Positions 6,978 to 15,452 of a DNA stretch of 64,000 bases are shown here, in pieces. Source of the stretch: Umezawaea sp036375055. GTDB taxonomy: Bacteria > Actinomycetota > Actinomycetes > Mycobacteriales > Pseudonocardiaceae. A model generated the notes under the pieces. It was given only the letters and a program-made list of their open reading frames with translations. It had not been told where the DNA came from and made no database searches. A program made the translations under genes and the position numbers. The DNA lies in NCBI RefSeq assembly GCF_036375055.1, contig NZ_DASUSQ010000114.1, forward strand, positions 1 through 64,000. Reading direction: 5' to 3'. Numbering within the stretch: the first letter of the stretch is position 1; each line of letters begins with the position of its first letter.

Positions 6978-9900
6978 GTGGGCAGACGAGAGCGTTCCAT
7001 CGACCCCGACAGCGGTCCCGTGCAGCGGTTCGCGTGGGAGCTGCGGCGGTTGCGGGCGGAGGCGGGCTCGCCGAGCTACCGGTCGCTGGCCCAGCGCGCG
7101 CACTACTCCGCCACGGCGTTGAGCGAGGCCGCGGGTGGTGAGCACCTGCCGTCGCTTGCCGTGGCGCTCGCCTACGTCCGGGCGTGCGACGGCGACGCGG
7201 CCGAGTGGGAGGAGCGCTGGCGGCAGGCCGCCACGGGCGAGGGGGACGACTTCCCTCCCTACCTAGGGTTGACACCGTTCGGGCAGCGCGACGCCGAGCG
7301 GTTCTTCGGCCGGGAGGAGCTGGTCGCCGAACTGGTCGACCGGGTCCGGGGGAAGCGCGTGGTCGGGGTGTTCGGGCCGTCCGGGTCGGGCAAGTCCTCG
7401 GTGATCCACGCGGGTCTGCTGCCCGCGGTGGACGACTGGGAGGTGCTGACCACCACGCCGACGACGTGGCGGGGCGGCACGGCGGACCTCGTCGTGGTCG
7501 ACCAGTTCGAGGAGCTGTTCACGCACGTCGACAGCGCCGCCGAGCGGGAGGCGTTCGTGGCCTCGCTGCTCGACGGCGACCACCGGCTCGTGCTGGCCGT
7601 GCGCGCGGACTTCCTCGGCCACTGCGCCGCGCTGCCCGCGCTCGTGGAGGCGCTGCGGGACGGGCAGGTTCTGGTCGGGCCGATGACCGACGACGACCTG
7701 CGCGCGGCCGTCGAGCAGCCCGCCGTGCGGGCGGGGCTGAAGGTGCAGCCGGACATGCTCGCCGCGGCGCTGGCCGACGTGCGCGGTAGACCGGGCGGGC
7801 TGCCGCTGCTCTCGCACGCGCTGCTGGAGACGTGGAGGCGGCGTGAGCGCGGCACGCTCACGCTCGACGGCTACCGGGCCAGCGGCGGGGTCGCGGGGGC
7901 CGTGGCCGCCACCGCCGAGAGCACCTACGCCGAGCTGTCCCCCCGTGGTCAGGTGGTCGCCCGCTCGGTGCTGCTGCGGCTGGTGCAGACCTACGACGAC
8001 GCCAACGACCTGCGCCGCCGCGCGCCGCTGGACGAGGTGCTGGCCGCGGGCAAGCCGACCGACACCGCGCACGTGGTGAACGTGCTGGCGAACGCGCGCC
8101 TGGTCGTGGTCGCGGACGGCGTCGTGGAACTGGCGCACGAGGCCGTGGTGCGCGCGTGGCCCCGGCTGCGCGAGTGGATCGACGAGGACCGGGAGTCGTT
8201 GCGGCTGCACCGCGACTTCACCACGGCCGCGGCGGCCTGGCGGGCGACGGGACGCGATCCGGGGCTGCTGTACCGGGGTGCCCGGCTCGCCGCGATGCGG
8301 GAGCTGGCGGGCCGGATGGAGTGGGCGGTGTCGTCCAACGAGCTGGAGCGGGAGTTCCTGCGGGCCGCCGTCGACGGGGAGAACGCCGAGCGGGAGGCGG
8401 GGCACCGCAGCGCCCGCAGGCTGCGCGGGCTGGTGAAGGCGCTGGCCGCGCTGGCCGTGGTGTGCCTGGTGGTGGCGTCGGTGGCCGTGGTGCAGTGGCG
8501 CAGCGCCGTGCGCCAGCGGCTGGTCGCCGAGTCGCGCCAGATCGCCGTGCAGGCGCAGGACCTCAGCGCGTCGTGGCCGGACGCCGCCGCGCTGCTGGCG
8601 GTGTCCGCGTACCGCACCTCCCCCACCGCGGAGGCGCGCGGCGCGCTGCTGAGCACCGCCGCGTACAAACCCCCGCGAACGGTGCTGAAGGACCACCGGG
8701 GGCCGGTGCGCGCGGTCGCGTTCAGCCAGGACGGCACGGTGTTCGCCACCGCGGGCGAGGACCACACCGTGCTGCTGCGCGCCACCGCGTCGGTCGACTC
8801 CCCGTTCCTGCTGGCCGAGCACGACGGCGCGGTGCGGGCGCTCGCGTTCCAACCGGGTGGCGCGGTGCTCGCGTCCGCGGGTGACGACCGCCGCGTGGTG
8901 CTGTGGGACACCCGCACGCACCTGCCGCTCCGGACCGTCACGATGGACGCGGGGGTGCGGGCCCTGGTGTTCACCGCGGACGGCAGGACCGCCGTGACGG
9001 CGCTGGCAGGCGGCGCGGTGGAGGTGTGGCGCACCGAGGACTGGACGCGGACGGGCCAGGTGGTCCACGAGCTCGGCGAGGTCAACGGCCTCGCGGTCAG
9101 CGACGACGGCGAGGTGTTCGCGGTCGCGGGCGAGAAGGGTGTCCTGGTGGTGGAGCACGGCGTGCCGCGGACGTTCGACGACCACGACGCCGCGGTGCGC
9201 ACCGTCGCGCTGAGCCACGACGGCCGCACCCTCGCCTCCGGTGGCGACGACCACCAGGTGGTGCTGCGGGTGCTGGCCACGGGCGCGAAGTCCGGTCTGC
9301 GCAGGCACGTCGGGGGCGTGCGGTCGGTGCAGTTCGACGCCGCGGGCACGAAGCTCGTGTCGACCAGCGACGACGGCAGCATCCGCTGGTGGAGGGTCCC
9401 GGACGGCGGGTGGCTCACCGGGCTGATCACCCGCACGCACCCGTTCTACGCGGCGGCGCTGAGCCCCGACGGCTCGCACCTCGTCGCGGGCGGCGACGAG
9501 AACGTGAGCCTGTGGCGGCTGCCGCTGCCGCCCCTGACCGGGCACACCAGCCCGCCGGACGGCATCGCGATCTCCGCCGACGGCGCGCTCCTGGCGACCG
9601 GCGGGCGGGACCGCATGATCCTGCTGTGGGACGGCGGGGGCAGGCAGGTCGGCCGGATCGACGTGCCCGCGCACGTGACCGCGCTGGCGTTCCGCGCCGA
9701 CGGCCTGCTCGTGGCCGCGGACGCGGAGGGCACGCTGAGCACGTGGCGGGGCGAGCAGCCGGTGCGCACCTGGCACAGCGACCAGGGCGCGATCACGAGC
9801 CTGGCGCTGAGCCCGTCGGGCAGGCAGGTGGCCACCGGCGGCAAGGACGCCTCCGTGGTGGTGTGGGACCTCGACTCGCCGGAGCCGGGCCGGACGCTGC

Positions 9901-10409
9901 CGACGGGCCACTCCGGTCCGGTCAACAGCGTGGCGTTCGTCGGCTCCGCGCTGGCCACCGGCGGCGCGGACGGCCGAGTGCTGCGCTGGGACCCGGAGTC
10001 CGGGGACGTCGCGGTCGTGCGCGACGGCGGCCCGGCGGTGAAGTCGGTCGCGGCCGTCCCCCGCTCGTCCACCCTGGTGGTGGGCGACACGAGCGGCGAG
10101 GTCGCGCTGTGGGACGACGCCGGGCCGCACACGCTGGTCACCGGCCGCGGCGAGGTCACGTCGGTCGCGGTCAGCCCGGACGGCACGACCGTGGCGTCCG
10201 CGGCCAACGACAGCCTGATCACGGTGTGGCGGGTCGCCGACCGGGCGCACGTGGCGACGCTGACCGGCCACACGGGACCGGTCGACGCCGTCGTGTTCGA
10301 CCCGTCCAACGACCTCACCTCCTCCGGCCCCGACCCGCGGGTGATCCGGTGGGAACTCGACCCGGAGGAGGTGATGGCCAGGCTGTGCGCGGCCGAACCG
10401 TGCCGCTAA
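6978..10409 (+). CDS. HTH-nSTAND NTPase with WD40 repeats, membrane-anchored
   Basis: This 1143-residue signal-transduction NTPase has four parts. An N-terminal XRE-like helix-turn-helix spans about residues 15-75 (RSLAQRAHYSATALSEAAGG). A novel-STAND NTPase domain follows, with the P-loop GPSGSGKSS near 133 and the Walker B-like LVVVDQFEELF near 170. One transmembrane helix lies near 481-503. From about residue 571 onward there are a dozen or so WD40 repeats, recognisable by recurrent HxGPVxxVAF and GxDxxVxLW units. Such proteins are thought to sense a ligand through the propeller, which would lie outside the membrane here if the helix is real, and to oligomerise through the NTPase. The GTG start has GAGGAG 5-10 bases upstream. 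The stop overlaps the convergent dehydratase gene by 4 bases. Confidence 0.88.
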   Translation: MGRRERSIDPDSGPVQRFAWELRRLRAEAGSPSYRSLAQRAHYSATALSEAAGGEHLPSLAVALAYVRACDGDAAEWEERWRQAATGEGDDFPPYLGLTPFGQRDAERFFGREELVAELVDRVRGKRVVGVFGPSGSGKSSVIHAGLLPAVDDWEVLTTTPTTWRGGTADLVVVDQFEELFTHVDSAAEREAFVASLLDGDHRLVLAVRADFLGHCAALPALVEALRDGQVLVGPMTDDDLRAAVEQPAVRAGLKVQPDMLAAALADVRGRPGGLPLLSHALLETWRRRERGTLTLDGYRASGGVAGAVAATAESTYAELSPRGQVVARSVLLRLVQTYDDANDLRRRAPLDEVLAAGKPTDTAHVVNVLANARLVVVADGVVELAHEAVVRAWPRLREWIDEDRESLRLHRDFTTAAAAWRATGRDPGLLYRGARLAAMRELAGRMEWAVSSNELEREFLRAAVDGENAEREAGHRSARRLRGLVKALAALAVVCLVVASVAVVQWRSAVRQRLVAESRQIAVQAQDLSASWPDAAALLAVSAYRTSPTAEARGALLSTAAYKPPRTVLKDHRGPVRAVAFSQDGTVFATAGEDHTVLLRATASVDSPFLLAEHDGAVRALAFQPGGAVLASAGDDRRVVLWDTRTHLPLRTVTMDAGVRALVFTADGRTAVTALAGGAVEVWRTEDWTRTGQVVHELGEVNGLAVSDDGEVFAVAGEKGVLVVEHGVPRTFDDHDAAVRTVALSHDGRTLASGGDDHQVVLRVLATGAKSGLRRHVGGVRSVQFDAAGTKLVSTSDDGSIRWWRVPDGGWLTGLITRTHPFYAAALSPDGSHLVAGGDENVSLWRLPLPPLTGHTSPPDGIAISADGALLATGGRDRMILLWDGGGRQVGRIDVPAHVTALAFRADGLLVAADAEGTLSTWRGEQPVRTWHSDQGAITSLALSPSGRQVATGGKDASVVVWDLDSPEPGRTLPTGHSGPVNSVAFVGSALATGGADGRVLRWDPESGDVAVVRDGGPAVKSVAAVPRSSTLVVGDTSGEVALWDDAGPHTLVTGRGEVTSVAVSPDGTTVASAANDSLITVWRVADRAHVATLTGHTGPVDAVVFDPSNDLTSSGPDPRVIRWELDPEEVMARLCAAEPCR

Positions 10410-11281
10410 CCCACGCGCAGCTCCACGAGCACGAGCGGCACCTCGTCCAGCAGCTCGCGGGCCAGCATCCCGGTCAGCCCGGTCCTCGGCACCAGCCGCT
10501 GGCCCGCCATCGCGTGCGCGTGGCCCGCCCAGCAGGTCGCCTGGACCGGGTCGACCGCGCACGCGAGCAGGCCGCCCACTAGTCCGGCCAGGACGTCGCC
10601 GCTGCCCGACGTGGCCAGCCCGACGTGCCCGGTCCCGTCGCGCCACACCCGTCCGCCCGGTTCGGCGACCACGCCCATCAGGCTCACCACGGCCCGGTGC
10701 CGCTCCGCGATCTCCACGGCCGCGTCCACGTGGTCCTCGACGGGGGTGTCCGGGCGGCCGAGCAGGTAGGCGGCCTCCACGGTGTTGGGCGTCAGCACCA
10801 GCCTGCCGTGCACGGGCGCGGCGAGGTCGGGGTGGTTGCCGACGGCGCCGAGCGCGAACGCGTCGAGCACCACGGGGACGTGGGAGGGGACCAGCGGCAG
10901 CAGCCGGTCGAGCAGCGCGCCGGTCTCGTCGGCGTCGGTCAGGCCCGGCCCGACCACCACGGCGTCCGCGTCCGGGACGAGGTCGGCGAGGACGTCCGCG
11001 GCGTCGCGGGACACGGCCCCGTTCCCCGTCTCGGGCAGGCCGACGGTCAGCGCCTCCGGCACGGCGAGGCCGAGCCCGGACGCGTGCCGCTCGGCGACCG
11101 CGAGCTGGAGGGTGACGGCGCCGGTGCGCAGCGCGGCGATGCCGCTGAGCAGCACCGCGCCCGGAGCCCGCCGGGCACCGCCCACCACGAGCACGGTGCC
11201 GCTCCCGTCGCTGGGCAGCGTCCACTCGCGCAGCAGCGCGGAGGTGATCGGGGTGGGTTCAGACCGATTCGGTTTCGGCAT
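10406..11281 (-). CDS. nnrD: ADP-dependent NAD(P)H-hydrate dehydratase
   Basis: This is a 291-residue carbohydrate-kinase-fold enzyme that repairs hydrated NAD(P)H using ADP. The family signature is present: VVGGARRAPGAVLLSG near the N-terminus, VVVGPGL, PVVLDAFAL, the LTPNTVEAAYLLG segment and the nucleotide-site motif ATSGSGDVLAGL near residue 225. Only the dehydratase module is present. The epimerase (YjeF-N) domain often fused to it is absent, so epimerisation must be encoded elsewhere. The ATG lies inside the 3-prime end of the histidine-phosphatase gene (23-base overlap), so the two are probably co-translated. The 3-prime end overlaps the convergent STAND gene by 4 bases. Confidence 0.9.
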   Translation of the reverse strand: MPKPNRSEPTPITSALLREWTLPSDGSGTVLVVGGARRAPGAVLLSGIAALRTGAVTLQLAVAERHASGLGLAVPEALTVGLPETGNGAVSRDAADVLADLVPDADAVVVGPGLTDADETGALLDRLLPLVPSHVPVVLDAFALGAVGNHPDLAAPVHGRLVLTPNTVEAAYLLGRPDTPVEDHVDAAVEIAERHRAVVSLMGVVAEPGGRVWRDGTGHVGLATSGSGDVLAGLVGGLLACAVDPVQATCWAGHAHAMAGQRLVPRTGLTGMLARELLDEVPLVLVELRVG

Positions 11282-11993
11282 CTTCGCTCTCCGTCGGTTG
11301 GACGCCCCGGTCCCGCAGGTGCTCGGTGGCGTGTTCGTGCTCCAGCCGGAACCCGCTGCCCTCGCGCACCCACGAGGTCACCGACCCGTTGGCGACCACG
11401 GTGTTGCGCGCCAGGGCCAGCAGGTCCTTCTCCGGCACGCCCTCCAGCAGGTAGCGCAGCAGGTAGGCGGTCATCTCGTGGGCGAACAGCAGCACCCGCT
11501 CGCCCTGGTGGCGCCGTTCCAGGTCGCCCAGCAGGGAGCGCAGCCGCAGCGCCACGTCGGCCCACGACTCGCCGCCGGGAGGCCGGTAGTAGAACTTGCC
11601 GAGCCGTTCCTTGCGGACCAGCTCGTCGGGGTGGCGGTTGGCGACCCCGCGCGCGGTGAGCAGGTCGAGCACCCCCAGCTCGCGGTCGCGCAGCCGCTCG
11701 TCCACCAGCCGCACGGGCTGGTAGCCGATCTCGTCCACCGCGAGCCACGCGGTGCTCAGCGCCCTCTGGTAGGGCGAGCACACGACCACGTCCGGCCGCC
11801 GCCCGCTCGGCAGGGAGGCCAGCCAGCGCCCGACGGCGGCGGCCTGCTGCTCGCCGAGCGGGGACAGCGGCACGTCCGCGTCCCGCTCGGCGATGTCGAT
11901 GACGTCGAGCCCGGCCGCCTCCGCTTCCTCCCTCTTCACGTTGCCGGTGCTCTCACCGTGCCTGACCACACCCACCCACCCGAGATCCGTCAT
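11259..11993 (-). CDS. Histidine phosphatase superfamily protein
   Basis: This 244-residue phosphoglycerate-mutase-like phosphatase has its catalytic motif VRHGEST at residues 10-16 (phospho-accepting His in RHG). The second conserved His lies in LLFAHEMTAYLLRYLL and the conserved Arg in CSPYQRALSTA. An acidic glutamate-containing segment, RLRDRELGVLD, supplies the general acid region. The substrate is unknown; members act on phosphosugars, nucleotides or phosphoproteins. It is immediately upstream of and overlapping nnrD, which could indicate a role in metabolite repair. This is inference only. Confidence 0.88.
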   Translation of the reverse strand: MTDLGWVGVVRHGESTGNVKREEAEAAGLDVIDIAERDADVPLSPLGEQQAAAVGRWLASLPSGRRPDVVVCSPYQRALSTAWLAVDEIGYQPVRLVDERLRDRELGVLDLLTARGVANRHPDELVRKERLGKFYYRPPGGESWADVALRLRSLLGDLERRHQGERVLLFAHEMTAYLLRYLLEGVPEKDLLALARNTVVANGSVTSWVREGSGFRLEHEHATEHLRDRGVQPTESEDAETESV

Positions 11994-12033
11994 GGTCCGG
12001 GTACTACCCGTTCCGGCCGGGCGGGAACCACCG

Positions 12034-13140
12034 TCAGGCCGGGGCGCCGACCAGGGCGAGGAGCCCGCGCAGCGCCTCCTCCGGGGAGTTCGTCGACGCC
12101 AGGCCCGCCGCCGCCCGCCCGGCCGCCTCCCGGTACGCCGGGTCGTCCGCGACCCGGCGGGCGGCGGCTCCCGCGTCCGCCGGGTCGTCGACGACGACGC
12201 CCGCGCCCAGGTCCGCGACCCTGGCGGCGTTCCACGGCTGGTCGGCGATGAAGGGCCGCACCACCAGGGGGAGGCCGTGGGACAGCGCGGCGAGGAGCGT
12301 GCCGGTGCCCCCGGCCGTGACGACGAGGTCGACGGTCGGCAGGAGTTCGGCGAGGGGCACGAACCCGACCGCGTGCACGCGGCGCGGGTCGACGTCGGCG
12401 GAGAGCTGCTCCGGCCGTGCCGTCACGACGACCGTGAAGCCCGCGTCGGCGACGGACGCGACGAGCGCGGACAGGGCGGCGTCGTCGTGCACCGTGGTCC
12501 CGACCGTGACGAGGACGCGCGGGAGGTCGGACTCGACGCCCCGCCAGGCGTCCTGCTCCCGCCCGTGCCCGTTCGCCACGGGGCGGATGGTGATCCGGTC
12601 AGCGGCGGGCGGTTCGGCGGACGACCGCAGGACGTCGGGGTACGGGTCGACCAGCGCGATCCTCGGGACCGGGGTCAGCGACCGGCTCCGGTACTCCCCG
12701 GCCAGGCGGTCGCGGAACGCGGCCCACAGCACCTCGGGCACCGGCCCGGAGATCCCGTGCGCGGCCCACGGGACGCCCAGCGCGGCGGCGACCATCGGCC
12801 CGACGAAGTCGAACTCCTCGCACACGACGAGGTCCGGCCCGAACTCCTCGGCCTGGCGCAGGGCCTCGTCGAAGGCCAGGTCGACGTGCACCCCGGCGAA
12901 CATCTCCACCGCCCCCGGTCCCGGCTGGGCGGGGTGGGACCCGGTGAGCCGCACGGTCCTGTCGATCATCTCCTCGGTGGACGGTCCCGCGGGCAGCAGG
13001 GGCAGCGGCGCGACCAGCGCGGCCAACTCCCCCGAGGTCAGCACCGCCGTCTCGATCCCGGCGGCGGTCGCGGCGTCCGCGAGCGGCATCAGCGGGAGGA
13101 CGTGACCGGCAGAGGGCATCGCGGTGAAGAGGATTCGCAT
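12034..13140 (-). CDS. MGT/EryCIII-type glycosyltransferase
   Basis: This 368-residue GT-B glycosyltransferase resembles enzymes that glycosylate macrolides and other aglycones (OleD, EryCIII). The N-terminal acceptor domain begins with MRILFTAMPSAGHVLPLMPL. The C-terminal nucleotide-sugar domain has PRVLVTVGTT, VGFVPLAELLPTVDLVVTAGGTGTL and the closing GLPLVVRPFIADQPWNA segment, which corresponds to the HGG/DQ sugar-donor signature (here AGG and DQ). It is somewhat shorter than the usual 390-430 residues. It is divergent from a TetR regulator with a palindrome between them, a layout typical of drug-inducible self-defence. An antibiotic- or xenobiotic-inactivating glycosyltransferase is therefore the leading idea, but no biosynthetic genes are nearby. 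Confidence 0.85.
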   Translation of the reverse strand: MRILFTAMPSAGHVLPLMPLADAATAAGIETAVLTSGELAALVAPLPLLPAGPSTEEMIDRTVRLTGSHPAQPGPGAVEMFAGVHVDLAFDEALRQAEEFGPDLVVCEEFDFVGPMVAAALGVPWAAHGISGPVPEVLWAAFRDRLAGEYRSRSLTPVPRIALVDPYPDVLRSSAEPPAADRITIRPVANGHGREQDAWRGVESDLPRVLVTVGTTVHDDAALSALVASVADAGFTVVVTARPEQLSADVDPRRVHAVGFVPLAELLPTVDLVVTAGGTGTLLAALSHGLPLVVRPFIADQPWNAARVADLGAGVVVDDPADAGAAARRVADDPAYREAAGRAAAGLASTNSPEEALRGLLALVGAPA

Positions 13141-13265
13141 GGCAGTCCCGTGTGACGTGCGCCGATCGGCGCGGTGTGTCGTGCTGGTGGCGCGGGCGGT
13201 CAGGACGCCCGCGGAGCCCTTCCGCGACCGACTCCGGTTGATTCACCAGACCAGGGTCGGTTCGC

Positions 13266-13279
13266 CAGAGTCAACTCTG
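13266..13279. promoter_or_regulatory. TetR-type operator between glycosyltransferase and regulator genes
   Basis: CAGAGT-CA-ACTCTG is a perfect inverted repeat with 6-bp arms in the 168-base divergent gap, about 30 bases upstream of the regulator GTG. Its position is what one expects for a TetR protein repressing both itself and the glycosyltransferase gene. Confidence 0.6.
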
Positions 13280-13308
13280 ATGACACCGTAGCAGTTAAGA
13301 TCCACCGC

Positions 13309-13938
13309 GTGTCACCTCCGCCGAACGACGCCGTCCCCGCGGGCAGGAGGGCCGAGTACGCCAGGGCCACGCAGCGGGCGATCCTGGACGCGGCCCGCGA
13401 CCTCTTCGTCCGCAAGGGGTACTTCGGCGCGAAGGTGGAGGAGATCGCCCGGACGGCCAGGGTCGCGCCCGCCACGGTCTACGCGGTCGGCGGCGGCAAG
13501 AGCGGGCTGCTGCGCACGCTGATCGAGTCCGGCACCACGGCGGAGGACGTCGTGGCGGTCCTCGCCACGATGGAGTCGATCGACGACCCGCGGGAGCTGG
13601 TCCTGTTCGTGGTCCGCTCCACCAGGCTCGTGTTCGAGCAGTGGTCGGACCTGATGCGGCAGGTCGCCGCCGCCGCGCCGCAGGAGCCGACCGTCCGGGA
13701 GAGCCAGCGGGTGGCCCACGCCGGCATGCGCGGCGGCCTCGCCCGCGCCGCCCAGCGGCTCGCGGACCTGGGCGCGCTGCGCGAGGACGTCGACGTCGCG
13801 AGGGCCACCGACCTGTTCTGGCTGCACCTCTGCAACGCGGCCTACTTCATCCGCACGGACGACCTCGGCTGGTCGCTCGACGAGTCCGAGACCTGGCTCG
13901 CCGAAGCGCTCCCCGCGGCCCTGCTCGCGCGCCCGTAG
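13309..13938 (+). CDS. TetR/AcrR-family transcriptional regulator
   Basis: This 209-residue regulator has a typical N-terminal HTH at about residues 22-65 (AILDAARDLFVRKGYFGAKV, then EEIARTARVAPATVY) and a C-terminal all-helical ligand domain. The recognition-helix end reads VYAVGGGKSGLL, in place of the usual YRYFPSKEALL. I chose the GTG that begins VSPPPNDAV; the open frame extends about 45 codons further upstream but runs through the predicted operator. It is divergent from the glycosyltransferase gene and probably represses it, releasing when a toxic small molecule binds. The effector is unknown. Confidence 0.88.
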   Translation: MSPPPNDAVPAGRRAEYARATQRAILDAARDLFVRKGYFGAKVEEIARTARVAPATVYAVGGGKSGLLRTLIESGTTAEDVVAVLATMESIDDPRELVLFVVRSTRLVFEQWSDLMRQVAAAAPQEPTVRESQRVAHAGMRGGLARAAQRLADLGALREDVDVARATDLFWLHLCNAAYFIRTDDLGWSLDESETWLAEALPAALLARP

Positions 13939-14054
13939 GGCGGCACCGCCCTCCCGATCCCGGACGCCCTATTTCGAGCACGGCGAAATGTCGGCCGTCC
14001 CTCCCGGTCGCCGGTGTAGTACAGGGGTTCGCGACACGCCCAGGAGGTGCCCGG

Positions 14055-15161
14055 ATGAGGGTTGTCAGGTTGTTGTTCAGCACGCTCGCGGTGATGGCGC
14101 TGGTCGTCCCCGCACAACCCGCCGCGGCGGCCGTGGTGGGCGGGGCGATCTTCAACGACCCGACCGTCCCCGCGCGGCAGAGGGCGATCGTCGACCACGA
14201 CCGGTCGTTGATCAACGGGGCCGCCGCGGGGTCGAGCATCCGGATGGCGATGTTCCACTTCAACGACGCGGGGGTCGCCGCGGACCTGGTCGCCGCGCAC
14301 GACCGGGGCGTGGACGTGCGGGTGGTGCTCGACCACTCCGACTCCGGCACGGCACCGTCCAAGTCGTTGATCAGCGCGCTGGGCAGCAGGGTCACGGTGT
14401 GCACGAAGGACGCCGCGTGCATCGGCAGCAAGGGCACGCCGATCATGCACAACAAGTTCTTCCTGTTCTCCTCCACGCTCGGGTCGTCCAACGTGGTCGT
14501 CCAGCAGTCGTCGAACCTCAACTCCGGCAACTACACGGCGCTGTGGAACAACGCCGTCACCACCGTGGGCAACACCGCGCTGTACAACGCCTACCTCGCC
14601 TACTTCGACGACCTGGCCGCCAAGGTCAAGAACAGCGACTACTACCGCACGGTCTCCGCGGGCGCCGTCAAGGCCTACTTCTTCCCCAGGGCGGGCAGCG
14701 ACGAGACCAGCGACACCATCTACAACATGCTGAACGAGAACGTCACCTGCGAGGGCAACACCTCGACGGGGACGGAGACGGGACGCACCGTCATCCGGAT
14801 CGCCATGTGGTACTTCAGCCGCGACGACATCGCGCGCGAGCTCCGCGACCTCGCCAACGAGAAGTGCTGGATCGAGGTCGTCTACACCACCCTCGACGCC
14901 GGCAGCCGGGGCTACCTCACCGGCAACGACCGCATCGTGCTGCACCAGATCGCGGGCGCCCACGAGGTCCACTCGAAGTACCTGCTCGTCGAGGGGACGT
15001 ACGCGGGCAAGAAGGACTCCAAGTGGGTCATGACCGGGAGCCACAACTACTCCAACGCCGCGCTGCGGGAGAACGACGAGACGCTGCTGCGGATCGAGTC
15101 GGCGTCCGTCCACGACCAGTACCGCTCGAACTTCTGGGCCCTGCGCGCCGCCGCGTCGTGA
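14055..15161 (+). CDS. Secreted phospholipase D-like protein with altered HKD motifs
   Basis: This 368-residue exported member of the phospholipase D superfamily has a signal peptide (MRVVRLLFSTLAVMALVVP, cleavage after AAA) and two repeats of the PLD fold. The first active-site motif is HNKFFLFSS (His132) and the second is HSKYLLVEG (His306), each followed by the expected SxNxN-type segment (SSNLNSGN and GSHNYSNAA). The acidic residue of HxK-x4-D is absent in the first repeat and is Glu in the second. Both His-Lys pairs remain, so a phosphodiesterase activity is still plausible. The start is fixed by AGGAGG 8 bases before the ATG. A strong hairpin immediately follows the stop. Confidence 0.87.
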   Translation: MRVVRLLFSTLAVMALVVPAQPAAAAVVGGAIFNDPTVPARQRAIVDHDRSLINGAAAGSSIRMAMFHFNDAGVAADLVAAHDRGVDVRVVLDHSDSGTAPSKSLISALGSRVTVCTKDAACIGSKGTPIMHNKFFLFSSTLGSSNVVVQQSSNLNSGNYTALWNNAVTTVGNTALYNAYLAYFDDLAAKVKNSDYYRTVSAGAVKAYFFPRAGSDETSDTIYNMLNENVTCEGNTSTGTETGRTVIRIAMWYFSRDDIARELRDLANEKCWIEVVYTTLDAGSRGYLTGNDRIVLHQIAGAHEVHSKYLLVEGTYAGKKDSKWVMTGSHNYSNAALRENDETLLRIESASVHDQYRSNFWALRAAAS

Positions 15162-15165
15162 TCCC

Positions 15166-15192
15166 GGCGGGAGGGCGGTCCGCCCTCCCGCC
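15166..15192 (+). terminator. Terminator hairpin after the PLD-like gene
   Basis: A perfect 11-bp stem, GGCGGGAGGGC/GCCCTCCCGCC, with loop GGTCC begins 5 bases after the stop codon. Confidence 0.8.
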
Positions 15193-15406
15193 GCCCGGAC
15201 GCGGTGGTTGCGGGACCACGAACCAACTTCTGGGAGTCGGAGCAAGGCCGCTGCACCGACTGCGGATCCGATCAGGACGATCGCTGAGCCGACCGGACGC
15301 ATTCGGCGCGATCGGTGATCCGGGCACGAATCCCGTTGGAGCGGAAGAACTTTAGGCCGTGGCGAAAAGTGTGTCTGCGGATCCCTCCCACCCCGAGTAT
15401 TCCTCC

Positions 15407-15422
15407 CAGGCAGTCATGCCTG
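15407..15422 (+). promoter_or_regulatory. Small inverted repeat in the rhs leader
   Basis: CAGGCA-GTCA-TGCCTG has perfect 6-bp arms and lies 31 bases before the ATG of the giant Rhs gene. It may be an operator or a leader hairpin. The rest of the roughly 290-base gap between the PLD-like gene and this gene holds the terminator above and presumably the promoter. Confidence 0.35.
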
Positions 15423-15452
15423 AGTGGTGAAGCATGCGTGGGAGGGCACTGC

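Noticed and set aside
7263..11225. Long minus-strand frame opposite the STAND-WD40 gene
   Set aside because: It is a His/Arg-rich shadow. The opposite strand carries unambiguous P-loop and WD40 motifs.
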